Notes: generated by a model from the sequence alone, not told the origin. Shown: positions 31,764-43,945, numbered from the stretch's first letter. The stretch is 64,000 nucleotides of DNA from Antedon bifida (GCA_963402885.1 OY727097.1:16802001-16866000), one strand, 5' to 3'. Numbers and translations: made by a program.

Positions 31764-34700
31764 ATGACTGATAAGCCAGCTCGAACTATTTTAAACTTCT
31801 TCAAACCATCAAATCCAGCTAAACGTGCTAAACAAGGTAGGGCTAATTTTATTTTTTAACAGAGTGTATACACCAGTAGGCCTACACACTGGCTACTCCT
31901 TCCTAATAATTAGTTAATTCCTCTATGGTTAGATCAGGTTATATATGTTAGGAATAGGATATTTCACATCCTGCTGGAGTGTGCGAATATAACAATATAT
32001 GTTTCTTTAGCTTGGTTTCCACTCGACTCTTTAAGAGATGTAAAATGTTACATATCCTTGGTAAAATCACGTCCTGTAGTTAGATCTCTATTAGGAACCA
32101 ATCATTAGTTTTTGTAGGTTGTGTAGACGAACAAAAATAAATCGTATTTCATAACGAATTTTAATATTCTATACCACTGCAGGCTTTAATAGTACAACAA
32201 CTGGCAATAATAATTAATGTAAAATAAATGTCTATGTTTTGTACTTTTTTAAGCTTGTGAGGAAAATGACACTAACAGCAGACAAAGCGATGATGATGTT
32301 GAAGAAGATGGGGAAACACCAATGGATGATGACATTCAAGAAATTAACACAATACTAGAAGACCCAGAAATCCAAAATGATGGGCCAGAAAGTGTTGAAA
32401 ATAGTGATGAAGATGAAAAGAATGCAGATGATAACGACGATTCCTGGCAAGAAGATCCATCACTACAAAACTTGTACAAAACATGGGTGTACATCTTTGT
32501 CAAGACAGGAACAATTGTCTCAAAGTTCAAGAAAAGATAAGATAAGTAAGCTAATAATAACCATTATTTATTATTAATAATAACAATTAATGTTATGTTT
32601 TTTTTTTCAAATATAGGTACCGTAATAAATATTAAAGTATTGTCTGACAATGTCACCATGTTATTATTTAAAGATTTCAACATCGATGGATCTCAAGCAA
32701 AAGCCATTCGTACTGTGAAGAAACTCGGACTTGGTGGCTAATTTATGTTGAAGGCGTTGGTATGTTTTGTCTCATATGTAAAAATCATCATGGTCGAAAT
32801 GAACAAAACAAGAGAGAAACATTTTCAAGAACACCATCAACCGGTTACAAAAACTGTACTTGTATGGAACACATGGCAACCAAGAAGCACAAGGACTCTG
32901 TCGAGGCAGAACTTCTAAACCGAGTGTTGATTAATGTCAGCGTTTTTATGCTTCTTTACGTATGATGAAAAATAAATTTGTTTTTTTCAGGTTAAAGTCG
33001 ATGTGTTACATAAGGCATTCACTGCTCTTTATTTTCTAGCCAAGCAGTCCATTGTAAACTGCAAAGCTGAAGGTTTACTCTAGTTATTGGAAAAACTAGG
33101 TGTAGATGATATGAAGTATTTTCAGCACAGATCTGCACACTCCATGAGAGAAATGCTGATTACTATTGGTAACACCATCACCAATCAGTTGTTGCAATTG
33201 GTTAAATCTTCAAATTATTTTGGCTGGTTAATTGATGATATGACTGACATTTCCGTTCTTGAACAGATGGTAGTCTTCATTCAGTACTTCAACTACACTA
33301 CCCACACAATTGAAACAAAGTTTTTGTCCATCAATAACTTGCTAGAGGATTCAACATCTGCAAATGCTGATACTTTATTTAAAGTTCTCATTGAACACCT
33401 TGAAGAAAAGAAACTGCCCATTTCAAAATTAAGAGGTCTAGTTACTGATGGAGCTGCAGTGATGATCGGAAAACGAAATGGCCTGGCTTCAAAATTAAAG
33501 GAACTCAATCCCACTATTATCAATGTTTACTGCATTTGTCATAGACTAGCCCTTGCATGTAATGATTCAAATGAAGCATTGAAGTACATTGACAATGTAC
33601 AACTAATTGTCACTCAATTATGGAAGATGTTTGAATATTCACCTAAAAAAATGGCAGCTTATCTGAAGTGCCAACAAGAAGTGAAGTCTCTCCAGTTGGG
33701 TGAAAATGCGAAGAAAATAGTGACCAGGTAACTAAAAAAAGAATGCAAAACAAGGTGGCTGTCTTTTGATGCTTCAATCAAGTCAGTTTTTCAAGATATC
33801 ATCCCCATTCTGCAAACATTGAGAGAAATTCAGGCTGATCCAACAGCTTTAGGCTTGCTCAAGAAAATGGACAGTGCCAAATTTATTGGTGCTGTATACA
33901 TTTTACATTTTGTTCTGCCAAAGTTGTCAGAACTAAGTCGAATTTTCCAGAAGGCAAGTATCAACTTCTCACAGTTGATTCCCAGTGTAAAACACATACA
34001 GGGTAGTTTGAAGAGATTGTCTGAGACTGCACATCCCATAACCTGCCTCAGAGAAGACCTTTCTGACACGGGGAGACTTGCGCTGCTCAACCTGGCGTTG
34101 ACTGTGGCAAATGAGGAAGCCTATAAAAAGCTTCTGCAAAGTTATTGAGAACATAGACCAACGATTGGCAACATCGTTACCAATTCTATCAGCTTTTGCA
34201 GTATTCAATCCAGTCATTCTCCCAGTAAGAGCATCACAAGAATTCTATGACTACGGTTTGCCTGAAATCAAGGAGATTACCATCTTTTTCCCCATGTAAG
34301 CTTTTATTTTTGTTTTATTTTCACATTTGACAATACAGTACTGTTGTGAATCCTTATCTTGACATCTTGTTTAAAAAACATATAATTATTTTAAATTTTT
34401 GTTATGTAGGATGAAGATGTCATGAAAGAGAAGGCTGCAGAATGGCAGAAGCTAAAATACAACATGGATGACTGGAAGACTGTTGTACCACGACATTTGA
34501 CCAGTCCAGCTGAAGTCACAGAAGGGTGCATGCTAAGAATTTTGAAGCTGTGTACGGCAAACTTTTTCCCTAGAACAATTTCTCTAGTGGAGAGTATTTT
34601 ATGTATACCAGTATCAAATGCCTGGCCAGAAAGAGGTGTGAGTAAAGTTAGACTGGTAAAGACAAGATTGAGGAGTCAACAAAGAATGACATCCTGAATG

Positions 34701-34924
34701 CACTACTCTCAATATCTATAAATGGACCAGCTCTCTATACACCAGACTGTGATAATGTCATTGCTGATTCTGTAAAGACCTGGTTACAAGTCAAGCAACG
34801 CAGAAAAGTACCTAAAAGGACAACTGTCCATGATCTTGTTGGTGATGAACCGAAACAACTAGAGAAAGCAATCCAGACTCTGAACCTATCTTCAGATGAT
34901 AGCAGTGATGTTGACGATGATTAA
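31764..34924 (+). pseudogene. hAT-family transposase (ZNF862/KIAA1586-like), broken
   Basis: Exon 31764-31831 reads MTDKPARTILNFFKPSNPAK. A second exon from 32253 is very acidic (DDDVEEDGETPMDDDIQEIN). 32620-32960 has a zinc finger of the TTF/BED kind: MFCLICKNHHGRNEQNKRET and CTCMEHMATKKHKD. 33087-34148 is the RNase-H-like core: NYFGWLIDDMTDISVLEQMV, LRGLVTDGAAVMIGKRNGL and YCICHRLALACNDS. 34422-34697 has the hAT C-terminal dimerisation block ILCIPVSNAWPERGVSKVR with LVKTRLRS, ending in an acidic tail at 34924. At least four frameshifts or stops (near 32535, 32740, 33731, 34148, 34690) inactivate it. It probably lies in an intron of recombinase copy 2. Terminal repeats were not confirmed. 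Confidence 0.8.
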
Positions 34925-35920
34925 TATGATTGAGCTAAGCCTGCTGAGGTTACACTTTGAAAGGAATGTTAAGATAAGAAGGGGATGTAATGTTAATGTA
35001 AATACTGTATTATAAGAAATGAATGAGCTTACTGCCTGTTGAGGTTTTATTTGAAAGGTTTTTAATAAGAGAAGAAAGTTTTTTTTATGTTTAATTTAAC
35101 TTCTTGTTTTTAACAATTGGTTATTATCTTTTAATAAACATATTTCTACAACCATAATATCATGAACTATCATTTATATGTTGTTGGCTATTTTTTTGTA
35201 ATTAGTATTTTTAAAATGAAACACAAATATGCAGGTTTTTTTCTCTCAAATATTTAATATACATAAATGCAATAAAAATAAATATATTTATTTCAAATCA
35301 AGCATATATTTATGTGTCTGTAAACTAGTTAAAATGGTCTATATAGCTCTAGAAAGCCAGAGCTTCCAGCCCCGAATAAAATGTGATAATCACGAATAAA
35401 ATGTTTTCTTGAAGCTATTGGATTGTAGATACAAAATCATTTCAACATTTTGCCAATCCTCATCATATGGCCAGTTAAATAAAAAAAGTCGTATTTTCAT
35501 CTTTTGCGTCATAGTTCATTACATTTAAAAGAGCGTGCATCAATATTTCACGTATTCAAATTTCTTCAACACGTTAATATGTTGTTGCTGAGATAATTTC
35601 CTTCCGAAATTGCTACCTTAGTTTTTCATTTTGAAACCGTCAACATGTTAAAAATTGGAATAAATAGCGGGTCCCGTAATTTCACCTATTCTACACTGTA
35701 TGTGATATGTATACAGATTATACTGTGTATGACACAGCAATAACAACATATCATATTCTTCAGTTCAGGTCATAATTCCATAATCTTTTTCTGTGTGCAA
35801 TATTCCAACGTATGACGTGCACGTGGCATTTGTCGTGCGGATAACTAACTCGTCAAAGTGACGAGTTTCATGTCTAGTGTTTTCGTTTAATTTTTTTGTT
35901 GCTACACCATCTTTTTTTTT
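34925..35920. other. No recognisable gene
   Basis: AT-rich sequence 3' of the hAT transposase with an AATAAA near 35135. No hAT right terminus was identified. Confidence 0.5.
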
Positions 35921-36171
35921 AGTTAAAAATAATGATGGACGCAAAAAAAAAGATATTTCAGTTGAAGAAAGTCTGGACAAAACAGGAAAAACAGGCTGTT
36001 GCATCTTACCTAGGATCATCACTTCGCACACGGTCTCTACCAGGTAAAGCTGTTATTATGAAATTACTTGAGGAGCCAGAGATTTTTCATGAGAGGTCAT
36101 GGCGAAACATTAAGGATTTCATTCGCAATCAAATAAGAAAAAATGATCCCATGAGCTTCCTTAAAAAATAA
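35921..36171 (+). CDS. Terminal Myb/SANT-like exon, probably of recombinase copy 2
   Basis: Follows a strong acceptor (CTTTTTTTTTAG). It reads KKVWTKQEKQAVASYLGSSL, SLPGKAVIMKLLEEPEIF and RSWRNIKDFIRNQIRKN, then stops at 36171. The pattern 'W-x-x-x-E-x-x-AV...LPGK...R-x-W-x-x-IK-x-x-V-x-N' is a DNA-binding helical motif. From memory it occurs at the C-terminus of metazoan proteins with the same zinc-finger/recombinase layout. Copy 1 ends with a degraded version (LKLPGKETYNT). Linkage to 29268 across a 6.6-kb intron is inference; the exon itself is intact. Confidence 0.55.
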
Positions 36172-36186
36172 CCAAAAATAATGATT

Positions 36187-36292
36187 GTGAAAATGAGATT
36201 ATTCATGTGACTAAAAGAGTAGTGAAAATGAGATTATTCATGTAACTAAAAGAGTAGTGAAAATGAGATTATTCCTGTGACTAAAAGAGTAT
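36187..36292. repeat. 35-bp tandem repeat, three copies
   Basis: GTGAAAATGAGATTATTCAT plus GTGACTAAAAGAGTA, starting at 36187, 36222 and 36257 with single-base changes. It directly follows the stop codon of the Myb-like exon, so it would lie in its 3' UTR. Confidence 0.9.
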
Positions 36293-38058
36293 AGTGGAGT
36301 TATGGCTGAAATAAGGGTGTTTAGTTCAGTTTCTTCCAAAAGCACCAAATTTTGTATACAGGTTGCCCACCCTATACAAATTCAATTTTTGATGGGCGCC
36401 AAGCAAAATGACCCCTTGGGTCACCTAATTTGCATAATTTAAAATGGCGGACATTTTCCCTTAAAAAGTCTATACCTCTGAAACTGCTGGTCATAGAGAG
36501 TTGATTTTTAGCTCAAAATGTTCAGAACATAAACATTCCTATTTACTCTAATGAAGTATTTTTTTTTAAATGACCGGAAGTACCAGTTTTAACCTTTGAC
36601 CCATATTTTAAGGCATTGCCATATCTCATTCTCAGTAAATAGTTGTCACCGACAGTTTATTTTGGTGTCAAATTGTTCAGAATATATATGTTACTATTTA
36701 GTTTAATTTATTATAATTAATTATTATTATAAATAAAGATTGTTACATTGTTTGTGTTGTGCACATCCTTAAACTGGCCAAGAACAGCGACAAATTAATA
36801 TTGTGCAGGAAATGCCTGCCCATTTTAAGTAAGAATGTGCAAGGCTTTCCTTGTCATGACAAATAACTTTTTAATAACAGTCTACCTAGCCTAGAAAAAA
36901 AAAAACTGCGCTGGGCATGGCCTACGGCTCTCAAGCTGAAATGGGCCTCCAGACATAGCAATATATTTTATCATTTTTAGGTGATTAGGATTGAAACCAG
37001 AACCCCAAGCTACAGCTAAACTACTAGTACTATAATTTGGGTTACATTACAGACTGTTTTAGTCCGTCGCGTAACATACAAATTTCACCGTAAACATCAA
37101 AGTAAACAGCAAAAATTAGGCGGCCCAACATGACGCGCAGCAATTTGGAATTATTTTCGTCGATTCAGATCAGCGTTTTCAGCATAACGATCGACAGAAA
37201 AAAAAAATAAAGTAATAAAAAACACAAAGTCCATCATGCAATCAATACTTGATTAATAAGGTTTTGATGCCTAGGATAGACTAATATGCTATATAACAGA
37301 AAGTGAAAAATGCAATTTTTTTCAGAAGATAATTTTTGCCATACTGTATCCTCAACTGTCAGTGTCAACAAATAAAATCGAACCATGATTTACAGTACAG
37401 TGATACAGCATGAACTTTTCCAAACAAACCTTAGCAATCTGGTAATCATGGGGACATGCCTAGTGAAATGTCGAACATCCTCCTTTCCATTCTGTTGTGG
37501 CCCAGCCAGATTGTAATTTGAAGTCATAGTAAACTTTATTGTCCATCATAATAAAACAACAGAAATGTGATTTGAAAACTGGCATACACAAATAATAACA
37601 ATATAAATTTACAAACAGTTTCTGATATTGCACAAACTTGATGATATATAAAAATAGAGTTAAATTACTATACAATTGTTTATAAAATAATTATTTACAC
37701 TATTTATGGACTTAGAAAATTATTAATTATTATTATAAGTCAATCGTTGTGTCATCAATTTTTCATCCCACGTTATTCTGGTATATGCTACCGTTCAATA
37801 ATTTCCTCTATTGAAGCGTATTATTGCATTTGCTAGGTCATTATTGAATGGTGCGCCCACAGGCTCGTCCAATCCGATCGCTCTTTGACCGTGTGACCCA
37901 TCAAATCATAACAATCCATTCGATTCCATCCCTTCACGCGCGAGCTGCGCCTTTGCCTAGCAACATCGCGGCATCATTATTATTGAATGGTATATCCAAT
38001 ACCCACTCTACTCTGCCTAGACCATACAAATAGGGGACCCTTGTAATTGACTTATAAA
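36293..38058. other. No recognisable gene; dispersed-repeat-like sequence
   Basis: 36300-36720 contains GGGTCACCTAATTTGCATAA and AAAATGGCGG, which look like an interspersed element, but its ends were not found. 37790-37995 is bounded by TACCGTTCAATAAT and, inverted, ATTATTGAATGGTA, suggesting a small MITE of about 200 bp. No coding frame is supported. Confidence 0.35.
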
Positions 38059-38220
38059 ACAATTATTGTGAGTGTTTTTTTCAAGCAATATGGTAAATGA
38101 TGGCCCTCAGCTAGCATTATTGCTTCCAAAAATTGGCTTCATCCAGCCAATTTTGTCAGCAATAATGCTAGCTTCTGGCCATAATTTACCATATTTCTTT
38201 CAAAACCTCACCATTATTGT
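38059..38220. repeat. Large imperfect hairpin (foldback element)
   Basis: Two arms of about 70 nt pair across a short loop near 38139: AATATGGTAAATGATGGCCC with CTAGCATTATTGC on the left, GCAATAATGCTAG with GGCCATAATTTACCATATTT on the right, plus an outer pair. No coding content. Confidence 0.8.
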
Positions 38221-40239
38221 ATTTATAATTGCAGTTTATTAATATTACACTATATTACATAATTCAAATTATTTATTTATTTACAAAAATTATATATTGG
38301 GCTAATTCATAAATTAGGTATAATTTTAAATTGCACATCACATTCCTATTCCTATCGCTTGACTCCGGCGTTGTACAAGTGGATTACATTTGGTACAAAG
38401 GAACATCTAAATCTTCGTTCTGGTTCGTGGCGCAATTAATCTTATACCAGAGAAGGTCCGATACCTTACATGTAGCTCAGATTTGACCAAGACCGACTTC
38501 ATTCTCCTACTTTGTTACTATGACTGTCTGGTTGAAAGTTATAATTTAGCAGTATAGTTTATAAACAATGTTAATATTCCAATACAACTTATATTAAACA
38601 ATAATTGTTAGTCCAATATCTGCATAAACATGAGTGAATGATTTATGATGAGTATATTAAAATTAAATGAAATAAGATGTGCCATGGGTGTCAATGTTTC
38701 CATAATTAGAAAGTTATAAAATATATGTGTTATGTTAAAATAAACATTATTGTTTTCAATTGATTTTTTTTTTCAAACTGAATTATTTTGGAAATTTCAG
38801 TAGCCATCAATCGCCAGTACGAAAATCTCGCCGTCTATGTACAAAAAACCCAGCTGATGTTGCCACAGATTGTAAATTAAAGGGTGTTGAACTCACCAAG
38901 AAAAAACTAAATGTACAAGAAACTATATCTCAAGGTAATATTATTGTTTTTGCCTATTTGGTTTCATAACTATATACAATTTAAAATGAGGTGATGATTG
39001 TGAAGGGGATGGTGATGATGATTGTGTTGGTGGTGATGATGATGATAATGACAATAATAAAAAAATAAAAATGTGGTATAAACCCAGTGTTCGATTATTC
39101 TGACAATGGTGATGACGACGACGATGGTCACTCAATCAACTGTAGCCTGCTTTATTAACTATGCAGTTTATTTACGCTGCACAAATGCTTTCGCTGTCAG
39201 GCGTCGGCAGAAATTTTCTAGACGCACTGAACAGATTTTTTGCAACTACCCCACTTATAAAACGAGTCCATTGTTTATTTGACAATTTACATTGTTTGGG
39301 AAAATATATCGTTGGTGCGAGAATATACATTGTTCGTCTGGGAAAGTACATTTTGAAAGACATTATTTGTCAATAGACGTTGCTTGTTTGTAAAATATTA
39401 AATATAGGTGTCCGTTTTTTTTGTATAAAAAAAGTATGTTTTTATTGTATTTTGGACGTGATTGCCTTCCATACATAACATTAAACTGTTAACTAATTGA
39501 GGCAAATAAACTCTTTTGATTTGAGTTTTTTAATGTAAAGCTACTACAACCATTTTGATATTCCTAATTGTTTGTTAAGTTGGAATACTTGATTGCATCT
39601 ACAGTAGTTGATTTCTCCTAAAGTCGGTTTTCTTTATCTTTAACAGTTTATAACTTATTATTTGGCTGGAGGAAATACGACTATTCTATTCACAGGTAGA
39701 GGTGTCTTTGCCACTGAGTTTATAGAGAGGGGGAATTTCTAACCATATACAATGGGGAAATCATTTCTAAGGAAGAGGCAGAGAGAAGAGAAGAGAAATT
39801 AAGTTCAGGCTTTAGATTTTTTTACAAATATACCAAACCAAATGGTACAACCTCAGAGATATGGTAAGAATTTTATTTTGAAATTTGTTTTTTTAGTTTA
39901 CGACAACAAAATAATTTGAAATGTAATAATTGGGTTTATAGAATATTGTTAATTGTTAGGTTACAGTATCCAATATATGTTTTCACTAATTTTAAAACAT
40001 GCTAAAATTTATTTGTCATGAAAAATGTGCTATATTTAAATCACTTTAGAAATCACAACAGAATTCTAGTAGTACTATATTTGCGTTCATTAACAAAATG
40101 TATAAATGCAACTTTTAAATGTATCAGTTATTCCTACTCCTCACATTTTTTGTTTATCCATGGGAAACTCGACAAAATACGAAAAGGTACATTTTGTTTT
40201 ATTAGAGACATAGTTTATGTGGGGTACTGTACTTACCTA

Positions 40240-41232
40240 TAATAATGTGTGTTTCCCAGGATGCAATCAGTCCCATAAGTAATTCTATGTGGGGTACTTG
40301 CCTCTAATAATGTGTTCTAAAGTTGCAATATCTCAGTCCCATAAGTAATTCTATGTGGGGTACTTGTCTCTAATAATGTGTGCTAAAGTTGCAATATCTC
40401 AGTCCCCTAACTATTTCTATGTGGGGTACTTACCTCTAATAATGTGTGTTAAATTATAATACAATATCTCAGTCCCATAAGTAATTCTATGTGGGTACTT
40501 ACCTCTAATAATGTGTATTAAATTATAATGCAATATCTCAGTCCCATAAGTAATTCTATGTGGGGTACTTGTCTCTAATAATGTGTGCTAAAGTTGCAAT
40601 ATCTCAGTCCCCTAACTATTTCTATGTGGGGTACTTACCTCTAATAATGTGTGTTAAATTATAATGCAATATCTCAGTCCCATAAGTAATTCTATGTGGG
40701 GCACTTGCCTCTAATAATGTGTTCTAAAGTTACAATATCTCAGTCCCCTAACTATTTCTATGTGGGGTACTTGCCTCTAATAATGTGTGTTAAATTATAA
40801 TGCAATATCTCAGTCCCCTAACTATTTCTATGTGGGGTACTTGTCTCTAATAATGTGTGTGCCTCAAATAATGTGTGTTAAATTATAATGCAATATCTCA
40901 GTCCCATAAGTAATTCTATGTGGGGTACTTGCCTCTAATAATGTGTGTTAAATTAGAATGCAATATCTCAGTCCCATAAGTAATTCTATGTGGGGTACTT
41001 GCCTCTAATAATGTGTGTTAAAATTATAATGCAATATCTCAGTCCCATAAGTAATTCTATGTGGGGTACTTGCCTCTAATAATGTGTGTTAAATTATAAT
41101 GCAATATCTCAGTCCCATAAGTAATTCTATGTGGGGTACTTGCCTCTAATAATGTGTTCTCAAGTTACAATATCTCAGTCCCCTAACTATTTCTATGTTG
41201 GGTACTTGCCTCTAATAATGTGTGTTTAATAT
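40240..41232. repeat. Minisatellite of 64-70 bp in the SET-domain intron
   Basis: About 15 copies of TCTATGTGGGGTACTTGCCT then CTAATAATGTGTGTTAAATT, ATAATGCAATATCTCAGTCC and CATAAGTAAT. Two versions alternate irregularly: one with CCCATAAGTAATT and one with CCCCTAACTATTT, together with long (TTAAATTATAATGC) or short (CTAAAGTTGC) spacers. It sits between the two SET exons, where family members would encode the missing strand. Confidence 0.92.
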
Positions 41233-42136
41233 TGCAATGTCTTAGTCCCATAGATAATTAAATGTAATAAATTGAATTGCTAATTTATTGTCCCTAAAGT
41301 ATTGATTAAATTGTTTGTCTCAAACAAATCTGCAGTGCATAAAAATTTCATTTTTATACATTGATCATTATGAATATCAACCTAATTTCATTTACATTAC
41401 TTTCAAATTTGGAAATATTCTATGTTTCAAAGTAAGTTATTTCTGCAATTGAAGGTAAACTTAACAATAATTATACAGTGAAAACAATTCTGTTCCATTC
41501 CTTATTCCCTTTAAATGCCAATTTTAAAGGTTAGTTAACCATGGAACTAAAAAAGAGGTAAATGCAAAGATAAAGTCTTTGTTTATCAATCAGCAACCAA
41601 CACTGTGTTTGTTCACCATGCGGAACGTATATCCTGGGGAAGAGATTCTCTACGACTATGGAATTCCCGAAAAAAAACTGCCATGGAACAAGCCACAGGT
41701 AAATACACAAATTATGTTTCTAAACACATTGATTTGTTAATAAAATAACAATACATTAGTGGGAACATGCTTGTCCAGGGATGGAGCTAAGGCTTGTTTT
41801 TGTGAGAGATACAGAGGTCTCAAGTCTCCCGAAAGTTGCGGGAGTCCCCCATAAGTCGTGGTGTCTCCCAAATCTTTGGGTCATCTTCCGGCCTCTGGAA
41901 AAAACATATTTTTCTCCCGAAAACCAGTGTGGATCCTTGGAACAATGATAATGTTCTGTTTTAACAACAGGAAGTCAATAACATGTTGCCATTTTCTTTT
42001 ATAGCAATCAGCCAGTGGCCTCATGGAAACTGTGAAGTCACCAAAAATCTGTGCCACCATGGAATGTTTTTCTACCAGTGCCGAGACATATGTAGAGGAA
42101 TCTTCTGATAATGATTCTAACATATCCTATGATATT

Positions 42137-42707
42137 CCGAAAAAACTGTTGTCCATGTGGATGACATAGATGTCTCTAATTTAGTTGACGTAAACTTGGT
42201 TGCTGATGGCAAATTAGTGTCCTCATCCTCCTCTCATTCTGTTGAAGGAACTCTGATAGCTACGGATGATGACACGGTGAAGAGTTCAAATGATGGACTT
42301 CCTGCTTTTTGTGTTTCTTCTGAAAAGGATGATGATGCTCGTGTCAAACTAAGCAACTATGATCATGATTCTAACATATCCCGTGATAGTCCATTGCCAC
42401 GTCGTAGACCATTTAAACCACAATTGAAATCTGACAGTAGCGCACATAATGAAACATGTTCCACAAAGTCATTCTTGACCACACCTAAAGTTGATGATGC
42501 CATGACTTTGCTTTCAACTATGATGAATAATGGTGTTGATATTTCGTCTGTTTTTTCAGAAAAAACTGTTGTTCCTGTGGATGACATAGATTTCTTTAAT
42601 TTAGTTGACGTAAACTTGGTTGCTGATGGCAAATTAGTGTCTTCATCCTCGACCTCTCATTCTGTTGAAGGAACTCTGGTAGCTACGGATGATGACACGG
42701 TGAAGAG
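42137..42707 (+). repeat. Internal direct duplication in the acidic region of copy 3
   Basis: The segment encoding LVDVNLVADGKLVSSSS and ATDDDTVKS occurs at about 42137-42285 and again at about 42553-42707, offset about 416 bp with few differences. Acidic/Ser-rich regions are internally duplicated in copy 2 as well. Confidence 0.85.
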
Positions 42708-43945
42708 TTATAGACTTCTGAAAAGGATGATGATGACTCCCCATCGGATAATGCTGAACCATATATGTGTAAAATGTTAAAATGTTATTTGACAAACCGG
42801 GTATTTCTTTTCCTCCTGTATCAAAAACCATGAGTGACCAAAAAAGAGTTTACAATAAACATCATGCCTGTTATTACTGTAGTAAATTGGTGACAAAATC
42901 AGCAAACACTTATTGACAGTGCACAAAGATGAAAACGAAATAAAAGACATTGCATCAATGCAAATTAATAGCTGTCAGAGGTCAAAAGCTTTTGAGTTGA
43001 TAAGAAATCGCGGCGATTACTATCTTAACAAAAAGGTTCCGGACATTGGGAATGGTGAATTCATAATGGTAAGACGTCCAACAGATGAAGATAGTGCAAG
43101 TACTGATTACACCCCGTGTCCAGATTGTCTGGGTTTTTACAGAATCAGTGACCTGAAAAAGCACATAAACAACAACTGCATTGCATCAGAAAAAAGTAAC
43201 ATTACTAAATCCAGAGATGTTAGATTAGAAAGTTGTCTATTAATGGACAATTTTAAAGATGCGTCATTGTTGGTAAAAGACGTTATTCTGCGAAAGAAAA
43301 AAAATGACATATCAGAAGTTGCGAAAGAAGATCCTATGATCATTTCTCTAGGAAATGCACATGGTCGTCGGACTTTGGAATGGATGCACAGAGAAAGCAA
43401 CACTATGTTGGCCAAGTGATGAGAATGTCAGCAAGACTGTTAATACAGTTACGGAAAATGACACAGCCAAATGCTTCCATGGATCACTTTATTAGACCAC
43501 AGCAGTTCGATATTGTTGTTCAATCAGTACGCCTTGCTGCTGGCAATACTGATGAAGTAGAGCGACCTTCCGTTGCTCTAAAACTGGGGCATAATTTTTC
43601 AAAATTAGCAGCAATAAAAAGGTGTACAACACTAAGAACAGGAGATAAGGTGGCAGAACAGGTAGCCAAGAGTTTCCTTAAGTTAAAAGAAGCTGAATGG
43701 GCTGAACAAATTTCAGCTGAAGTACTTGGCACTATATCGAAACGGAAGTTTAAGCAAGTGACTGAACTGCCAGAGTCGGCCGATTTAAGCAAATTTACTA
43801 CGTTTCTGATAGAGAATATTAAGGATGCTACGGATAAATTAAAAAAACCATCGGCCAAGACATTCAGAAGATGCTGTCAATTAGTTCTTGCTCGCCTAAC
43901 TACTTTCAACAAAAGGAGAACAGGTGAAACCGAGCAACTTAGGTA

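Larger units (their letters stand above)
38801..43945 (+). pseudogene. KMT5A-like SET domain joined to zinc-finger/recombinase module (copy 3)
   Basis: Phase-consistent exons. 38801-38934: SHQSPVRKSRRLCTKNPAD. 39696-39863: GRGVFATEFIERG, frameshift, FLTIYNGEIISKEEAERREE, FRFFYKYTKPNG (SET N-terminal half). 41530-41698: LVNHGTKKEV and MRNVYPGEEILYDYG (SET C-terminal half). 42005 onward: QSASGLMETVKSP, an acidic region with an internal duplication, KRVYNKHHACYYCSK (first zinc finger), DYTPCPDCLGFYRISDLKKH (second), QPNASMDHFIRP, PSVALKLGHNFSK and FNKRRTGETEQLR (Arg I box), ending at a GTAAGT donor (43945). SET/KMT5A enzymes methylate histone H4 Lys20. The 'C-x-DAT...GR' strand before NH is absent here, so activity is doubtful. 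Frameshifts near 39735, 42145, 42700, 42905 and 43400. The later recombinase boxes are not found nearby. Confidence 0.65.

Noticed and set aside
33293..33523. Minus-strand frame inside the hAT transposase
   Set aside because: Antisense shadow of the conserved RNase-H-like region.
37790..37995. Small MITE with TACCATTCAATAAT ends
   Set aside because: Only 14 bases match and no target duplication is visible; noted under the spacer entry without a separate call.
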